Positions 11,601-24,559 are shown, numbered from the stretch's first letter. The stretch: 64,000 nucleotides of DNA from Agriotes lineatus (GCA_940337035.1 CALNHX010005879.1:1-64000), one strand, 5' to 3'. Program-made: numbers and translations. The notes: generated by a model from the letters alone, not told the origin.

Positions 11601-13240
11601 CTGTTATACAGCAGAATATCTGTCATCTGAGGTACTCTATTTCCATTATTCTGCAGAAATAAGAAGTAGGCCAGGAAATAAAAGAATGATGTCGGGGGAA
11701 AGGAGAAATCTGTATTTTGCGATTTGCCCCTGTGTCCTCTAAAACCTCGCATTTGCAGACCTTTAAAAGCTACCTTATTATCATCATAACCAAGAGCTGG
11801 AATGAAGAAAATATTTATGTTTTAATCTTTAAATGATGTACTACAATAACTTTTCTATAAAATTTTGCGCCAATACCAATAATTTTGTCTTAATTTTTAT
11901 CAACACAAAAAAGAACAAAGCTATATACGGCTGATGTTCAAAGCTTTAATGCTCCAGTTTGTTTATAACTAAGAATATGGAAAGATATTTAGTATAAAGG
12001 TACTAGCCGAAAGTGCATACGCTTTAAAATTATCTATATACATTTCAGTGAGTGGGTGTAGAACAATGTTCTTTGTAGTAAATTGATATTTTTATAGCTA
12101 CTTAGGTAAACATATAATTGAATAGCCAAGTATTCTGCCCTTTAATTTGATGGTTAAATCTTCATTTCAATTGTATATCTCGGTGTAACATGAATAACTC
12201 AAATAATCAAGGTTGGGTTTTAACACTTGGGGCACATAGTTCTTTAAAATTGCCATTTTATGCAATGCTAACTTAGCTCATTGAAGTTCTTGGGTCATTT
12301 CAAGTCAAGCTGGGTTTATGCTTTGGAAGAACCACACTTGTACTTAATACTGAATAGAACAACCAATTCCAATCTATTTAATCAGGAAGTCTTATGTTTT
12401 TGTGTTTATTAATTTGCATGTGAAAAAATTATGCTTATGTGTAATCCTTCACTAGCTCAACGCTGCTACACAAGCTCAGCGACTTCTGCCCATTATGATT
12501 TGCCTGAAGAGCATGCAATCTCCTAGCTTCAATGACACGGGCTCAGATGCCCTCTATCCTAGGGGCTATTTCCAACTCCACCGCTGGGCTATCCAGTCTG
12601 GAAACTAAGAAAACCTTGGACGGCGATACAGAAATCCGGGAACGTTGTACTCAGTTCACATACCATACATTCGCAGGCGGCTTGCACTCAGCCACGAACC
12701 AGTTTTATTACTTATGGTTAATCTATTAATTTCTATCTCTTGATATTACCTTATTACTGGGTTTTATTAGGTTACATTGAAAAACCAGCCTAAATATAAA
12801 AATTTAACTTGTTGGATAGCTTATTTTTTGGCTTTTATTTAAATGTTTTCTTATTACTCGCTGACTGACATTTCATTAATTTGACATTTAGTTAATACAA
12901 GGTTTTATTTTAATTTTTGTAAATATCAACCATTTTGACACATGTTCACTCGAACACACTTTAATTATTCTTTTCTCTTTGCCAATTGTCATACGAGAAG
13001 CGTCTTATAAAAAGAATGACGTCGGAAAATATTATGGAGAAACTGAATTTGGGCCAGTTGTTAGGCCACTACAAGCGATACATTTTTCTAAAACTTCCAG
13101 AACTTCTGCCCTGTGGTTCCCCCTCAACGCTTCTGCTAACTTCACATTTGCAGACTTTAGGAAACTGATGTATATCTCCGTAACCAATGACTGTAATTAT
13201 GCATTTTTTTTTGCTTTATCATGCAGCATATGTTAGAAAG
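8665..13240. other. AT-rich intergenic DNA, no gene seen
   Basis: No open frame above ~85 codons and none with recognisable character. A GC-richer patch at ~12440-12720 stands out from its surroundings but matches nothing I can name. A fragment at ~12970-13180 is also unassigned. Confidence 0.5.
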
Positions 13241-13639
13241 AAATTTTTATTTAATTTAATTTAATTAAAAGCTGTAAAGGGTGTAACTACGATAGCAGCA
13301 GTGGACTGTAATTTTCATTAATCGAGAGCTACCAAATTATTTATGGCGTGGGTACGCGCAACAATTAGGAAGTGTATTGCCACCTACCTTTAATTACAGC
13401 TGCTTCTCTCGCGTCCAGCCTGCAGCTGCGGCAAGCGTTACTTGTAGATGGAATTCTCGAAGATATTTTGCACATACATTCTTTATTTAGCAGGACAGTT
13501 TTACATACACAAGATTAACAATAAGAACGCGACAGACCGGCAATATCTCACGCGACGCTTTAACGCTGCCCTCGATATTGGGCTGGCAGCTCAACTTTCC
13601 TATCTTTAACGCGACCCTCGCTCTTACCAAAAAATTAAC

Positions 13640-13925
13640 TGCAACGCCTGGAGGCCTAAACAAAGGGGTTTACGGAACACGTGAATTTGATCAATTTACA
13701 ATTTAAAAAAAAATTAGTTCGCTGGGAATAGAACTCCTTGCCTTCAGGTGAATATCTTGAGCCCAGTTTCTAGTACGCCGCTTGAATAACTCAGCTACGA
13801 TGGCGCTTGAATTGTACGAATTTCTGCTGCGTTATAAAGACACCATACTATTCCATTTGTGGTGTTTAACCTATATCTGCTAGGTCTCGTTTTCGCCATT
13901 GATAAAGCGTGAGATATGTGCAAAT
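13640..13925 (-). repeat. tRNA-derived SINE-like repeat, copy A
   Basis: Read on the minus strand it has a box A-like GTAGCTGAGTTATTCAAGCG and a box B-like GGAGTTCTATTCC spaced as in a tRNA. A 3' body shared with copy B contains GGTGTTTAACCTATATCTGC (plus strand). No open frame. Confidence 0.6.
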
Positions 13926-13984
13926 TATTACTTTTTTTTTGTTTTATCATGCAGCATATGTTAGAGAAACATTTTTATTTAATG

Positions 13985-14270
13985 AAAAAAGTTGTAAAGC
14001 GGTTTACGGAACTCGCGAATTTGATCAATTTAAAATTTAAAAAAAATAAGTCCGCTGGCAATGGACCTCCTTGCTTTCAGGCGAATATTTTGAGCCCAGT
14101 TTCTAGTACGCCGCTTGTGTAACTCAGCTACGATCGCGCTCGAATTGTACGAATTTCTGCAGCGTTATAAAGACACCATACTATTCCATTTGTGGTGTTT
14201 AACCTATATCTGCTAGGTATCGTTTTAGCCAATGATAAAGCGTGAGCTATGTGCAAATTACATCTCTTTC
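13985..14270 (-). repeat. tRNA-derived SINE-like repeat, copy B
   Basis: About 90% identical to copy A over ~265 bp and in the same orientation, including the TAGTACGCCGCTTG and CATACTATTCCATTTGTGG blocks. Adjacent placement suggests a tandem duplication rather than independent insertions. A more diverged piece lies at ~14355-14580. Confidence 0.65.
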
Positions 14271-14650
14271 TCAGTTAAAGCAACAAAGAAAATTTAAAAA
14301 TTAAAGGAAAAAGAAGGAAAAATATCTTCACGTTCGTAATAATATTAAAACAATAAAAGAAAACACTTGGCAATGCGAATTAGATCAATTTCAAATAAAA
14401 AAATTTCCAGGCAATGGGATTCTAACTTCATCGCCTGCAAGACAACGAATGCATTTCTATGATCTGTCTTGAGCGCGAAGTAAAGTAAGCGTTAACTACC
14501 TCCTCTACCAAGGCCGCCTATGGTCGGTACGATGCGGCTGCCTTAAATAGAACGCATTCATTGTTAACCCACGTTTGATTTTTTAGAACATTTACTTGTT
14601 CTTTTCCATTTTAGCTTTTAGCTTTATCTATTTCTCAGTTGCTCATCCTG

Positions 14651-14806
14651 TATACAGGGTGTCCGGAAAATACTTGTACAACGGAAGACCATCTAATGGC
14701 TAAACTAAGCAACTTTGTATATAGGTGAGTTGAGTTAAATCATCATATTCTGGGCCAAGGAACTTGTGGTCTTCGTTGTATACGTATTTTTCGGACACCC
14801 TGTATA
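14651..14806. mobile_element. 156-bp foldback MITE
   Basis: TATACAGGGTGTCCGGAAAA at the left is mirrored by TTTTCGGACACCCTGTATA at the right, with AAGACCA/TGGTCTT mirrored further in. The TA ends suit a Tc1/mariner-type MITE. Confidence 0.75.
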
Positions 14807-15010
14807 TTTGTCCGAAATTTTCTCGGCTTCATGCCACGTAGATATATAATCTGTGCAAAATATCGCCTGCTTGCAACACATAGTTTTTGAGTTATACCGC
14901 TAACAGACAGACAGACAGACGGAATTGAGGAAACCTGTTTTACGTCATCTAGAGACTCTGAAGAAATCTCGGAAAGTATTTTACTTTTTAAATTCAAAGT
15001 TTTACTTTAC
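14807..15010. repeat. CAGA-microsatellite repeat family, copy 1
   Basis: Contains AAATTTTCTCGGCTTCATGCC, AGTTATACCGC, an (ACAG)n run near 14903-14920 and a GTCATCTAGAGACTCTGAA tail. The same blocks in the same order occur at 35590-35935, and the tail also at 37190-37345, so this is a dispersed repeat family. Confidence 0.65.
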
Positions 15011-15337
15011 CTTTATGAATTGTTTAAAATGACAAAATAGCTTAGTACATACAGTTCAAATCTACAGGTGAGTTGTAGTATGCCAAGCCATTGCAATGTT
15101 CACACGTTGATGGGCATTTAAAGTCCAATTTTTGCATCTGAAAAATATTATGGATGTAGAAAAGAGGGCTTGAAGTGTTCGCAATGTGTAAGCAATACAA
15201 CGGCTTGTCATGTTACCATTCAACCTCTTTATTAGACGAAGAAGACACTCTTTTGGGCGAGTAACTCTGTATTTATTGTCGATTTTAACTGTATATACTG
15301 TAAATAATTGAAACTGTACTCTATTCTACCTATATTA

Positions 15338-15759
15338 TACAGGGAATTTATTTTAATAGTTAACATAAGCGTTTCGTTTCTATGCCACCATTTAATCATA
15401 TAGGCCATTTCCATAGTTACAAATGAGACCAATGGATTAGAGCGTGTATTTTATGAGTTAACATAGGAATTGTTACTTGTCAAAAAGACAATTAATAGTT
15501 ATCCTAATGTATACCACTGAAGAAAAGTTACAACACACAAGTTGTTCCTACATATCTACTTTTTAGTTACATACCTACATTCCGGTAACAAAATTAAAGT
15601 TTCTTATTAGCAAGTACCTAATTCAAATTCGCATGTTAACTCGTAAAATAAACGCTCTAATCTATTGGTCTCATTTGTAACTATGGAAGTGACCTGTATG
15701 ATTAAATGCTGGCATAGAAACAAAACTGCTATGTTAACCATTAAAATAAATTCACTGTA
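15338..15759. mobile_element. 422-bp foldback MITE
   Basis: TACAGGGAATTTATTTTAAT at the left and ATTAAAATAAATTCACTGTA at the right are inverted. Inversion continues inward for ~150 bp (ATTGGTCTCATTTGTAACTATGG and complement). TA ends suggest Tc1/mariner-type mobilisation. No coding capacity. Confidence 0.75.
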
Positions 15760-16195
15760 TTTTTTTAGTTAAGGAGATGTAAAATAGTTTCCTAATGTCT
15801 GTGAATGTGAAGGTCGGTGGGGCACTAAGGGGAAACCCCAGGGTAAAGGGGCGGAAAGTTTTGAACAGATGTATCTCTTGTCATGGTCTTACAATTGGCC
15901 AATATTCAGCTGTCCCCTAATTATTGCTGACGTCTTCCCTTTTATAAGACCCGGCGTAGATGGCAATTGGTTACGGCGCGGCGCTAGTGGCTCTTTGTCG
16001 CGTTGTTGTGTGAACAGCATTGGGCATAAACATGTAAATACATTGCTTATGCACTTCTACACTATCCTGACTTCTATTAAAAACGACACACTTAAAAGAA
16101 GTTAAGAACTTCGGATGAAATTCCGTCACTTTAAACGCTGAGCCCAACATTGCGAAGGTGTTAGAGCCAATTCCTGTTCCATATCTTTAGGGTTA

Positions 16196-16385
16196 AATAA
16201 CCCTCTGCTCCAGCAAGATAATACAAGACCACATAGTGCCCGTACCATCTACACAGACGAACTTCGACTACGAATTAGAGATGCTTGAAATGCCATACCT
16301 CAGCCAGAGATTGATCATCTCATTGCAAGCATGCCACGTCGAGTAACTGAGTGCATTAGAGAGCATAGGAAAACCACTCATTATT
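16196..16385 (+). pseudogene. Tc1-like transposase remnant
   Basis: A decoded stretch reads LQQDNTRPHSARTI, the second-aspartate region (DN.RPH.AR) of Tc1/mariner-superfamily transposases, then after a large internal deletion ends IDHLIASMPRRVTECI, the typical C-terminus. An in-frame stop is present. It is a short dead relic. Confidence 0.7.
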
Positions 16386-16924
16386 CAATACCTTTTTTGC
16401 TATTGCTTAATTTGAGTTGTTATTTTAATTACTATTTTACATAAGCAAAATACCTACATATCTTTTGTGAAAATCTTATTCAAATTGCTCAACTCCTTCT
16501 GGGTTTTTCGTTTATAATGATATATATTTCCATATTCTTAGTTTAAAACAAGCATTCAAACATTGAATATCACAACAATTACACAGTTTTTTTGTTATTG
16601 AAACTTAAGAAAAATATTATTGCCATTAGCACGAAAATAATAGAAAAGTGTTTTAGGGTTTAAAACAAAAAAAAAGGTGTACATCATTTCGACCCTTAGT
16701 TATGGAGATATAAGATAGCTTTTCAAAGTCTGCAAATGAAAGTTTAAAAAGTACAAAGGCGAACAGTGGCGAAATTTAAGGAAATATCTCACTTACAGTG
16801 TTCGAACAACTGCCAAAAATCCAGCTAATTCTTATGTTTTCCGACATTCCACGTTCTCGCCTTTAATTTCCTGGACTAAAATAGTGGATTGATGTAATTA
16901 TACAAGTCTTTGATATTTTATTAG

Positions 16925-17244
16925 GCAGAAGCCGTAGCAGAAGCAATGTACAATTCTGAATGGTATATGGAATGTACCCCCGCCTTACGACATTCCATTG
17001 TCTTGCTAATGCAAAGGGCACAACGAAAAGTTGTCTTTAGAGGAAACGGGCTATTTGCTATGAACGCATATACATTGATGACTGTAAGTATCATGATCTT
17101 ACTATAAATAGCGGTTCCCTGAATTAAAATTGTTGCGATTTCTAATGTTTCTTTAAAATGTTCTGATGAGTGCTCTTTTTTTATTTGCAGATATTCCGGA
17201 CTTCATGGTCTGCATGTAATGTAGTTAGAGCAATGCGAAACTAA
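16925..17244 (+). CDS. odorant receptor, last two exons (7tm_6 family)
   Basis: Exon 16925-17083 (acceptor ATTTTATTAG, donor ACT|GTAAGT) is followed by a 107-bp intron and exon 17191-17244 (acceptor TTATTTGCAG) ending in TAA. The decoded product has AEAVAEAMYNSEWY, then LLMQRAQRKVVFRGNGLFAM and IFRTSWSACNVVRAM near the end. These are the classic C-terminal signatures of insect odorant receptors: a YxxxWY-type segment, the MxRAQ motif, and the TM7 S-[YW]-S segment. Such proteins are inverted seven-helix subunits of ligand-gated cation channels in sensory neuron dendrites. Upstream exons are not recognisable between here and the start of the window, so this is either a gene with distant exons or a truncated copy. 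The splice sites are intact. Confidence 0.82.
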
Positions 17245-18190
17245 TTGCACGCAGCACACGTGTTTACATAGTTCAGACATTTGCACCACCGAGCCACTGA
17301 TATACTTATTGGATTTTGTAGGCACTTATTATGCAAGGCCTTTGTAATTGTAATCGTTTTTGCTCCGTTTACTGCTTTCAAGCCAAAAAGAAAGCAACTA
17401 GATTGTTATAAATTAAAAATACAATAAAAATTATCTGGAATATGTGTTCTTTCATATAAATTGATACAAGCGTTATTCTTCATCATATACTGCGTGGGCC
17501 AACGCACTGGCTGATGTAAAATGCGAATAACTTTCGTAGCCATACTGAGGTAAGAGCGGGTCTTGTGCTTGTACGACTGAGTTAACTAGCAAAGCAAAGG
17601 GCAATCTAAATTTATACTAAAATAGAATATAGGGCACGAGAAAAAGCTAAATTGGAATCACATTATTAATTGCTCAATTTCTGTAACTCCCTATTAAGTT
17701 TTGACACATCCAAAAAAACAGGAAACAGTGTTTTATTCTGCCATATTCGCTATATAAGTTAGTTGTAGAATTGTAGATACACCACTTCAATTTTAAAATA
17801 AAATAATAAATGACAATTGCTGAGTTGACTTCGTTTTTCGTAAAATTCATTTTAATACAAAAATAATTATTTCAACAATATTGATGTAGTGTATAAACGT
17901 AAAATTCTTTTAAAGTAAAACACTTAAAATCTAAAAATTACAACTTGCCGTCATTGCAACTCATGCATATTGTAGAAAGGTTATATATTATATAATAGCT
18001 ACATAATTAATAGGAAAATTTGTTAATATATCAGTTTTATTCCTTCGTTTCCTTAATGGTGAAGGATACTTTGAATATAATGATTAGTTATACCGATTAA
18101 CCAATAGCTACGACGCCAGCACCTCAGAGACAGGCACTAAGCAACATTTCTGCCAAAAAGTAGGACTACAGAGTTTTTATAAGTTTTCCT

Positions 18191-18544
18191 TTACAATGTT
18201 TCTAATATGCCTGCGATATGGGTAGAACATCGACGATTGGAAGCAGATGCATTTGCGTTCACATTCTGCCCAACAGCGTCCACAGCTGCTTGATTACGCA
18301 CAGGCCTATAGGCGTTTATTCTTGGATGATGTGCCACTCCGCCCCACTTCTCAAAACGAAAGACTAAGTTTCTGGTCATATTTAAACTTGGATCTGTCCT
18401 AACATTAAGATGCTGACGATATTTTAATTGGGTTGAGACAGAATGGCGTTGGAAAGAATAAATAACAATAATTTTGACACATTGTTGCACTCTGTAAGTA
18501 GCCAGCGTAAAACCCCATAAAATGCCCCATAGTATAAAAAACAA
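18191..18544 (-). pseudogene. DUF4817-type HTH transposase fragment
   Basis: A 117-codon minus-strand open frame. Residues ~17-75 resemble the DUF4817 helix-turn-helix found at the N-terminus of many insect Tc1/mariner-superfamily transposases (YRVQQCVKII, then FRFEKWGGV followed by a segment resembling a linker). The remainder drifts and no DDE catalytic region follows. The end motif TGCCAAAAAGTAGGAC lies 40 bp beyond its stop, at ~18152. Probably a truncated transposase; family level only. Confidence 0.5.
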
Positions 18545-21500
18545 AGCATAATAGTAAAAATAAAAAAAAGGTACGAATTTTAAAAATGCCAGTTTTCGTT
18601 GGTTTACCTAATAGAAATAGCGATATGCTAAGAGAAAAATTGCTACATGGTGCAATAATAATAATAATGTATTTTTAAAGAACACTCGGTAGATTATAAG
18701 TGCAGAAAAGGCAAAAAAACCCTGTGAAAATATAGATCATGTTACGGGGAGGTGTGCCACACTAACTAATACAGATACTCACCGACACAACAATGTAACA
18801 AAATAATCTGCCAACAACTAGGCATAAATCATAATCTCGACCCACCTGTCGTTTCACACTACTATATTGCGGAGTTGGTGATGAAACCATAACTTTATTT
18901 TTACGTACAGCCAACGTTAGCTGCGATACAAAAAAAGATGTAATGATAGGTCGAAATGTATTTAACTACTTAATTTACTATTAGGTTTATCGAACTAAAT
19001 ACCTACATTTTAGACTCTTGTTCAAAATATTATAACAATACAGTATTTAGCACAAGGTTCCACATTCATTAATATACCCCATTCAATCTGATTTCAAAAC
19101 TGTCTCAGGGTTTTACAGTTTAATACTTTAACGTAGCATCGTAACGCAAACCATTAAAATTAAACGCAAACAATTGATAAGCAAATAGAAAAGTACAAGT
19201 AAAATCCTACCTTATCTTAATAGCCCGTTTGCATCACTTTCTCCACTAATTAACATTCACGGAGCTTTGCCCTCCAAGGCAAAATGGCTGCATATATTTC
19301 GACGTTGGAGAATCTAAGTATTAAAAACCCCTTATTCGCCCACTTGGCATTTTACTTCTTTGCTGTACAACTGCTTATCAGCCCTTTATCTTCTTCGTCG
19401 AACACCAGGTTCGCAAAATCGTAGCTCACCAAATTCTCTCATTGCCACTAATTCTTTGTATGTTTCATGTAAACCAATTATATTGTGGCAACTCACAGAC
19501 TGCCCTAGCTGGTTGCAATTATGGATTTTAAATCGCTTCTTCGTTTACTGAGAAGTCCCATATAAATTAAACGTTTAACAAACAAAATTTTAATTTAAAC
19601 TTTTGCTTCATAACCCAACCTTTTGACATTAAAAGCTGGCGATTGTTTATAACAACTCTTTTCTGTGTTTTTCGGATACAAAGATTAGAACTTTGTCGGG
19701 CATCATCCAAGTAGATCGAAGGACAGAGAGTAATTCTGCAACTGCTTATAGAGTACATTCAATTATTGATAAATACTATTGCATAACTTTCATTGGATAA
19801 TAAATTTTTTCCTACTACTAAAATTTATTTTAAATTATAAACGAAAGGCTTATTTTTTAATTTAACTGCACAATTAACTGTAATAGCATTAACATCGATA
19901 TTAAAGAGATTGCTACAAATTTCCAGACTGATACTGGCTCCAGGCAGTTCAGATTGCCAAAGGTTTTTTCTTACACTCAAGTTTTGTAACCCAGTAAAGC
20001 ACTCAGGATAACTTTATAAACGTATTATGTTATTAGCTATTAATACATAAAATTATATTTAATTCATAGGACAAAATGAAATGTAACATTGTTTATAACA
20101 AACATAAATCTGGTACTCTTCGGTCAATGTAGCGGTCCGTTGTCCCAGAAAGGTGTTAGTCATTATTGGACCACCCTTGGTTCGGATTCAGCCTCACGTC
20201 CGTCGTGTATGTGAACTACTCCCATAAAATTTGACAGATTAGTGACCGCCGTGGATATGGCTACAGTGCATGAATAAATTCAATTTGTTTACTTCCAAAA
20301 TTAAAGAAGGATTATAAGATGCAAAACCTGTACCTGTTGTTGGTTGCGTTATCGTGTTTCCAACGTGCGTCGAGCAGGCGATAACTTCAAGCGGTGGCTG
20401 CAAGGTTATTCTTGTTTATATCTGCGTGCAACTCCGATGGGGCCTTCGAGAGCTTTTGGAAAGGCTGCGGCGTCCAGGTAAGCGAGTGTGTTCAGTTTAG
20501 TACACAGTCTCGCGGGCTACGATTGCCGTGAAGCGGCCGGAGAATACATACGGCAAATTTTTAAACGCCGGTTTTTTTCCGGTGCTGGCTATCGCTTAGT
20601 GATAAATACAGGCTGGTCCCCAAGATACGAGTTTTGCGCGGAACTTGGGTTATGTAGTTCGGGAACGCAGGTTCGGATGTTTCCGCTCGGAGAAATTCAC
20701 TGATGAGCACTCGAGGCACCCTCCAAATGACTGGAACCAGGAAATTATTTTGAAAAGTTCATTCGAAGAGCACCCGAGGCGCCCTCCAGCTGAATGGAGC
20801 TAGGGGATTGCTTGGCAGGAGTTTATTCGATGAGCACTATAACCGCCCTCCAGATGGACGGAGCTTGGTGAGAGATAAGGTCCAGGAGAATTCTGTCTTA
20901 CAATGGCTCTGCTGCTTCTTTATATAGCTCTAGCTGGCGTAATCAGCGGATTATTCTAGCTTCTTCGTGTGGGAGGCTTCTCCATTAAGTGCGAGCCGGA
21001 GTAACTGAGTTGGTCCACGGTGACGTTACGTATCGAAGTTCGCGCGTCCAAGGAGGAAACGCTCAGACTTTTAACGTGCTTTAAGCCATGGGAGAATGCG
21101 AAAATTATTTTTTAATTATTCAAAATCGCGTTGGCAGCATGGAGCTAGTACGAGGGGCCAAGCTTTTCCAACCATACTTTGTGCTTGCAAGTTTCTCAAT
21201 ACTCAGTGAATAACCTAAAACTAAGAAAACGAAAGTAGTGGCATTAGTTTTTGTCGATAACGGAAACGTGCCACTGACTAGCTATAGAAGAACGATCGGG
21301 GTTGATAAAGTAAAAACTAAATCAACAAGCACCAAGTGGTTTTATTTTTACCTAATTAACTCAAATTTTATAAACTGGTATCATTAATTTTATTTTTACA
21401 CATTTTTTTGTTCTTGTTATTTTTATAATTTTATCCAAAACCTTTGATATAACTCAATTTTATTATATTAAAAATGCAGATACTTGATTTATCGACCTTA

Positions 21501-22736
21501 TTACTTTTAATTACATAAATAAATTTTTATAGGTTAAATCAGTTGTTAAATGTGCGTGCTTCTAACTATTATACATCACCAACTTCTGTTCTACCTTTTC
21601 TCATAATATTTATTTTTAAAGATAAAGCGTGACTGACAGATCAAACTTCAAAACTTCAAACATATAATCTTCAGCCAATGTGAATTACATTGAACAAATG
21701 AACTAATGAACAAATAACTGGTATCATTCATAAATTCAAATGTAAACTAAATTAATAACTATGATTTCTTGTGACATATTTATATTAGCTAACTGAAAGA
21801 TTTGCTGATGAAATTCCAATAGAATTGAAGGAAATACAATTTTTGGCTAATAACACTGTGTTACTTGACTAATAATCGTTGCATTTGCTTTATACTAAAG
21901 TTGCATCTTAATTATATTTTGTTTTAAATGTTTTGATCTTTTAAGACCATATCAATATTTAAAACACAAGACTGATTTTTGTTCCACTTCGTTTACGAGT
22001 TTTACAGGTCCAATTTGCATGACTTTTTTATATTGAAACTTTCACTCTGTAGATTAGACAACAATACTTACTTTTCATATTTTTAAAATTTGAAATAGTT
22101 ATTTACATACGCTCGAGAGCGGCAATTCACTGGCAGCGCCCTCATAGTTCACTGCATGTCAACTTTTTCAGCTGCTGTCATTTACTCTTTGACATTCGAA
22201 GTGTGTGGATACGTAGACTAATTATATCGTGTATTCCAAAAAAACCTCATTTAAGGCAGGCCTTGGAAAGAAAGATAGAAAATCTAGTCATGTCTTAACT
22301 TAACTCTATAGGTGAATGTTAGCTTACATTTTGTTTATGAAATTATCTGTCACTTTGACAGGCAAAAGTTTACATTGCATGAAATTTAATTGAACCAAGC
22401 AAAAAACAACGAGTGTAATAATCATAATGGTCAATAAAAATTGTTTTTGGTAAGTGTTTTGTATATTTTTAGGATAATAATTTAAGGTCAAGGTGTAATT
22501 TAGGTCTCGCTCACTTGGTAGTTCATTTGCGTCAATCGGTATATCTCAAGTTACGGCCAACTTCAATTTGATCATGGCATGCTGCGAATGAGTTTTTTTT
22601 TTAACAGACAATACAAATAGCATGTACGTTATGGGAATTACTTAATCAGAGCCGTTTTATATTGTTTGTCCAAAACTTAGAATCGCCATCCTGACATACA
22701 TTTGCAAATTGTATCACAAATAATAAATGGCAGAGG
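18545..22736. other. no confident gene; GC-rich patch with a short repeat
   Basis: Mostly AT-rich and non-coding. From ~20340 to ~21080 the base composition rises. Three imperfect ~60-bp repeats, each containing GAGCAC...GCCCTCCA...GGAGCT, lie at ~20703, ~20767 and ~20833. A 71-codon open frame at 20488-20703 has no recognisable domain. This patch may be the end of an unrecognised mobile element. Confidence 0.4.
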
Positions 22737-22742
22737 CTTCAC
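22737..22742. repeat. left 6-bp target duplication CTTCAC
   Basis: Identical to 32201-32206 on the far side of the giant palindrome. A 6-bp duplication is the hallmark of Polinton/Maverick integration. Confidence 0.85.
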
Positions 22743-22895
22743 AGTAGAAGAGGGCGAGAAACCCCCCACTCCTTTTAATTCGATTAAGCCACGCCCCCTT
22801 AATTCGCGGTTTAATTCGCGGATTTCGCGGTTTGATCTAATTAATTTCGCGGTTTGATCTAATTAATTTCGCGGTTTGATCTAATTAATCACATA
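22743..22895. repeat. left terminus with 21-bp tandem repeats
   Basis: After the terminal AG lies a C-run, then three direct copies of a unit containing TTCGCGGTTTGATCTAATTAA (22825-22890) plus shorter TTCGCGG pieces. The mirror set lies at ~32055-32125. Such end repeats could be binding sites for an integrase or terminal protein. Confidence 0.7.
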
Positions 22896-23211
22896 TGAAG
22901 TTTGATATGTAATTTACATATGTGCTACTGATTAAATTACGCATTAGATTTTTTAATTTGCTTCTGGAATTACGCGTCGGATTTCGGCGGCCATCTTGGA
23001 TTTCTGGCGGGAATATTTGAAATTTGAATTTAAATCTCCCGGGGTGTCGGCCATCTTGGTGCGCGCGCACTTCTCACGGCGGTTGTTTTTAAATTTGAAT
23101 TTTCGCGGAAATATTTGAAATTCAAACTGGTGGATCTATCTCGCTCTTCGAAGCTACTGTCTCTCTCTTGCATTCACTGGCGGAAATATTTAAATTTAAA
23201 AAAATCTCTGG

Positions 23212-23280
23212 ACGAGCGGGATTCGAACCCGAGTTTTCTTGGCAGCAGCCTTAGCACCTTACCGTTGCGCTATCGAGGTC
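23212..23280 (-). pseudogene. tRNA-like pseudogene, left arm
   Basis: On the minus strand it carries box A-like TAGCGCAACGGTAAGG and a perfect box B GGTTCGAATCC at tRNA spacing. The 5' GACCTCG and 3' CTCGTCC do not pair as an acceptor stem, and the anticodon arm is poor. It could still act as a pol III promoter. Confidence 0.55.
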
Positions 23281-24559
23281 TGTTGAACATATAGGAATTG
23301 AACAAGACGTCATTTCGCAGCTGTGCCGTCACACCGTTCGAGTTGAAACAAACTATTTTTCAAAAATTTATATTATGAGAATAGGGAATGTTTAACATAT
23401 TGTGTTTACAGGCAGACACAATTTTAAAAAAAAGTATGTATGCAACAGCTTTGCTACTAATAATAATTTTATAATTTGCAATATAGTCGTTGTCCCAAGT
23501 TTCTGGTTAATTTCCATTCGACCGCGCATAATTTGAAAAGCTATATGAAATAATTACTTTATTTTTATAATTAAAACAGCGAAATCACTGCATTACTTTA
23601 TTCAAAACGCATTATAATATTACGCAATAGCTTCTGGTTAAATTACGCGATTTTTTCTAAGTTCCCTTTTTAAAACAGGTCGAGACTGGTCGCTCTTTGT
23701 TCAACCTTGGTAACGTACGAACAGCGATGAGTGGAATTTTTAAAATATTGCCCATCGAACAGCGGAATAATTCTAGAACGAATCGGAGTTTTTATTTGTA
23801 TAAAATGGCGGTCCGAACACGACGCTGCACAAAACCTGGATTTATCGTAATTTTAAAATAATATAGCTCTGTAATTTTAAAAACAATATAAAGTTACATT
23901 TTTTAATGTCTCCTTTGTAGCTGTTTGATTTTTGTGTGTTGTTAATATGCGTACAATTTTTAAACAAGGCCTCGATCTGATATTTCACGTCAAAAATTAC
24001 AGTAAATGTTCAAAGACAGAAATAAATAATTTATAAGATGCTAGACTATTATAGCTTTCTCTTTCAAAGTTTTGACGTCATTGCTTAGCGGCACGCAGAA
24101 CACAACTCGTTCTTTATGTTTACTTTAGAAACCCTTAACCCTTTTCATTTAAATCGCGAAATCCGCATAAATATATTACTATAAAAAATCGCGAAAAGTG
24201 TTGAGTAAATAAATGCAACGCATTGTAAAGCCGTAAAACTTTTAGTTATTGTACGTTTACAAGATGGGTCTTTTGTCAAAGTGGAAGAACCAAACTATGC
24301 TATTGTAAATGTACAGATTTTTCACTGTCAATTTGTATATAACAACTTAATGTAAATTGGTATTTGGAACATTTTAACGAAAACAGCGACTTCTTTCGGC
24401 ATAAACTGTTTCTTCTCGCCACGGAACCCTATTTTATAAGTAAACGTCTGAAATTGTGTCATTATATCGATAAAAAAACTGCATTTTAGTTTAAAAAATT
24501 CCAGTATAAATGCAAACGGACGAAAATAAAAACGCAATTGACCACAAAGTAACATAATT

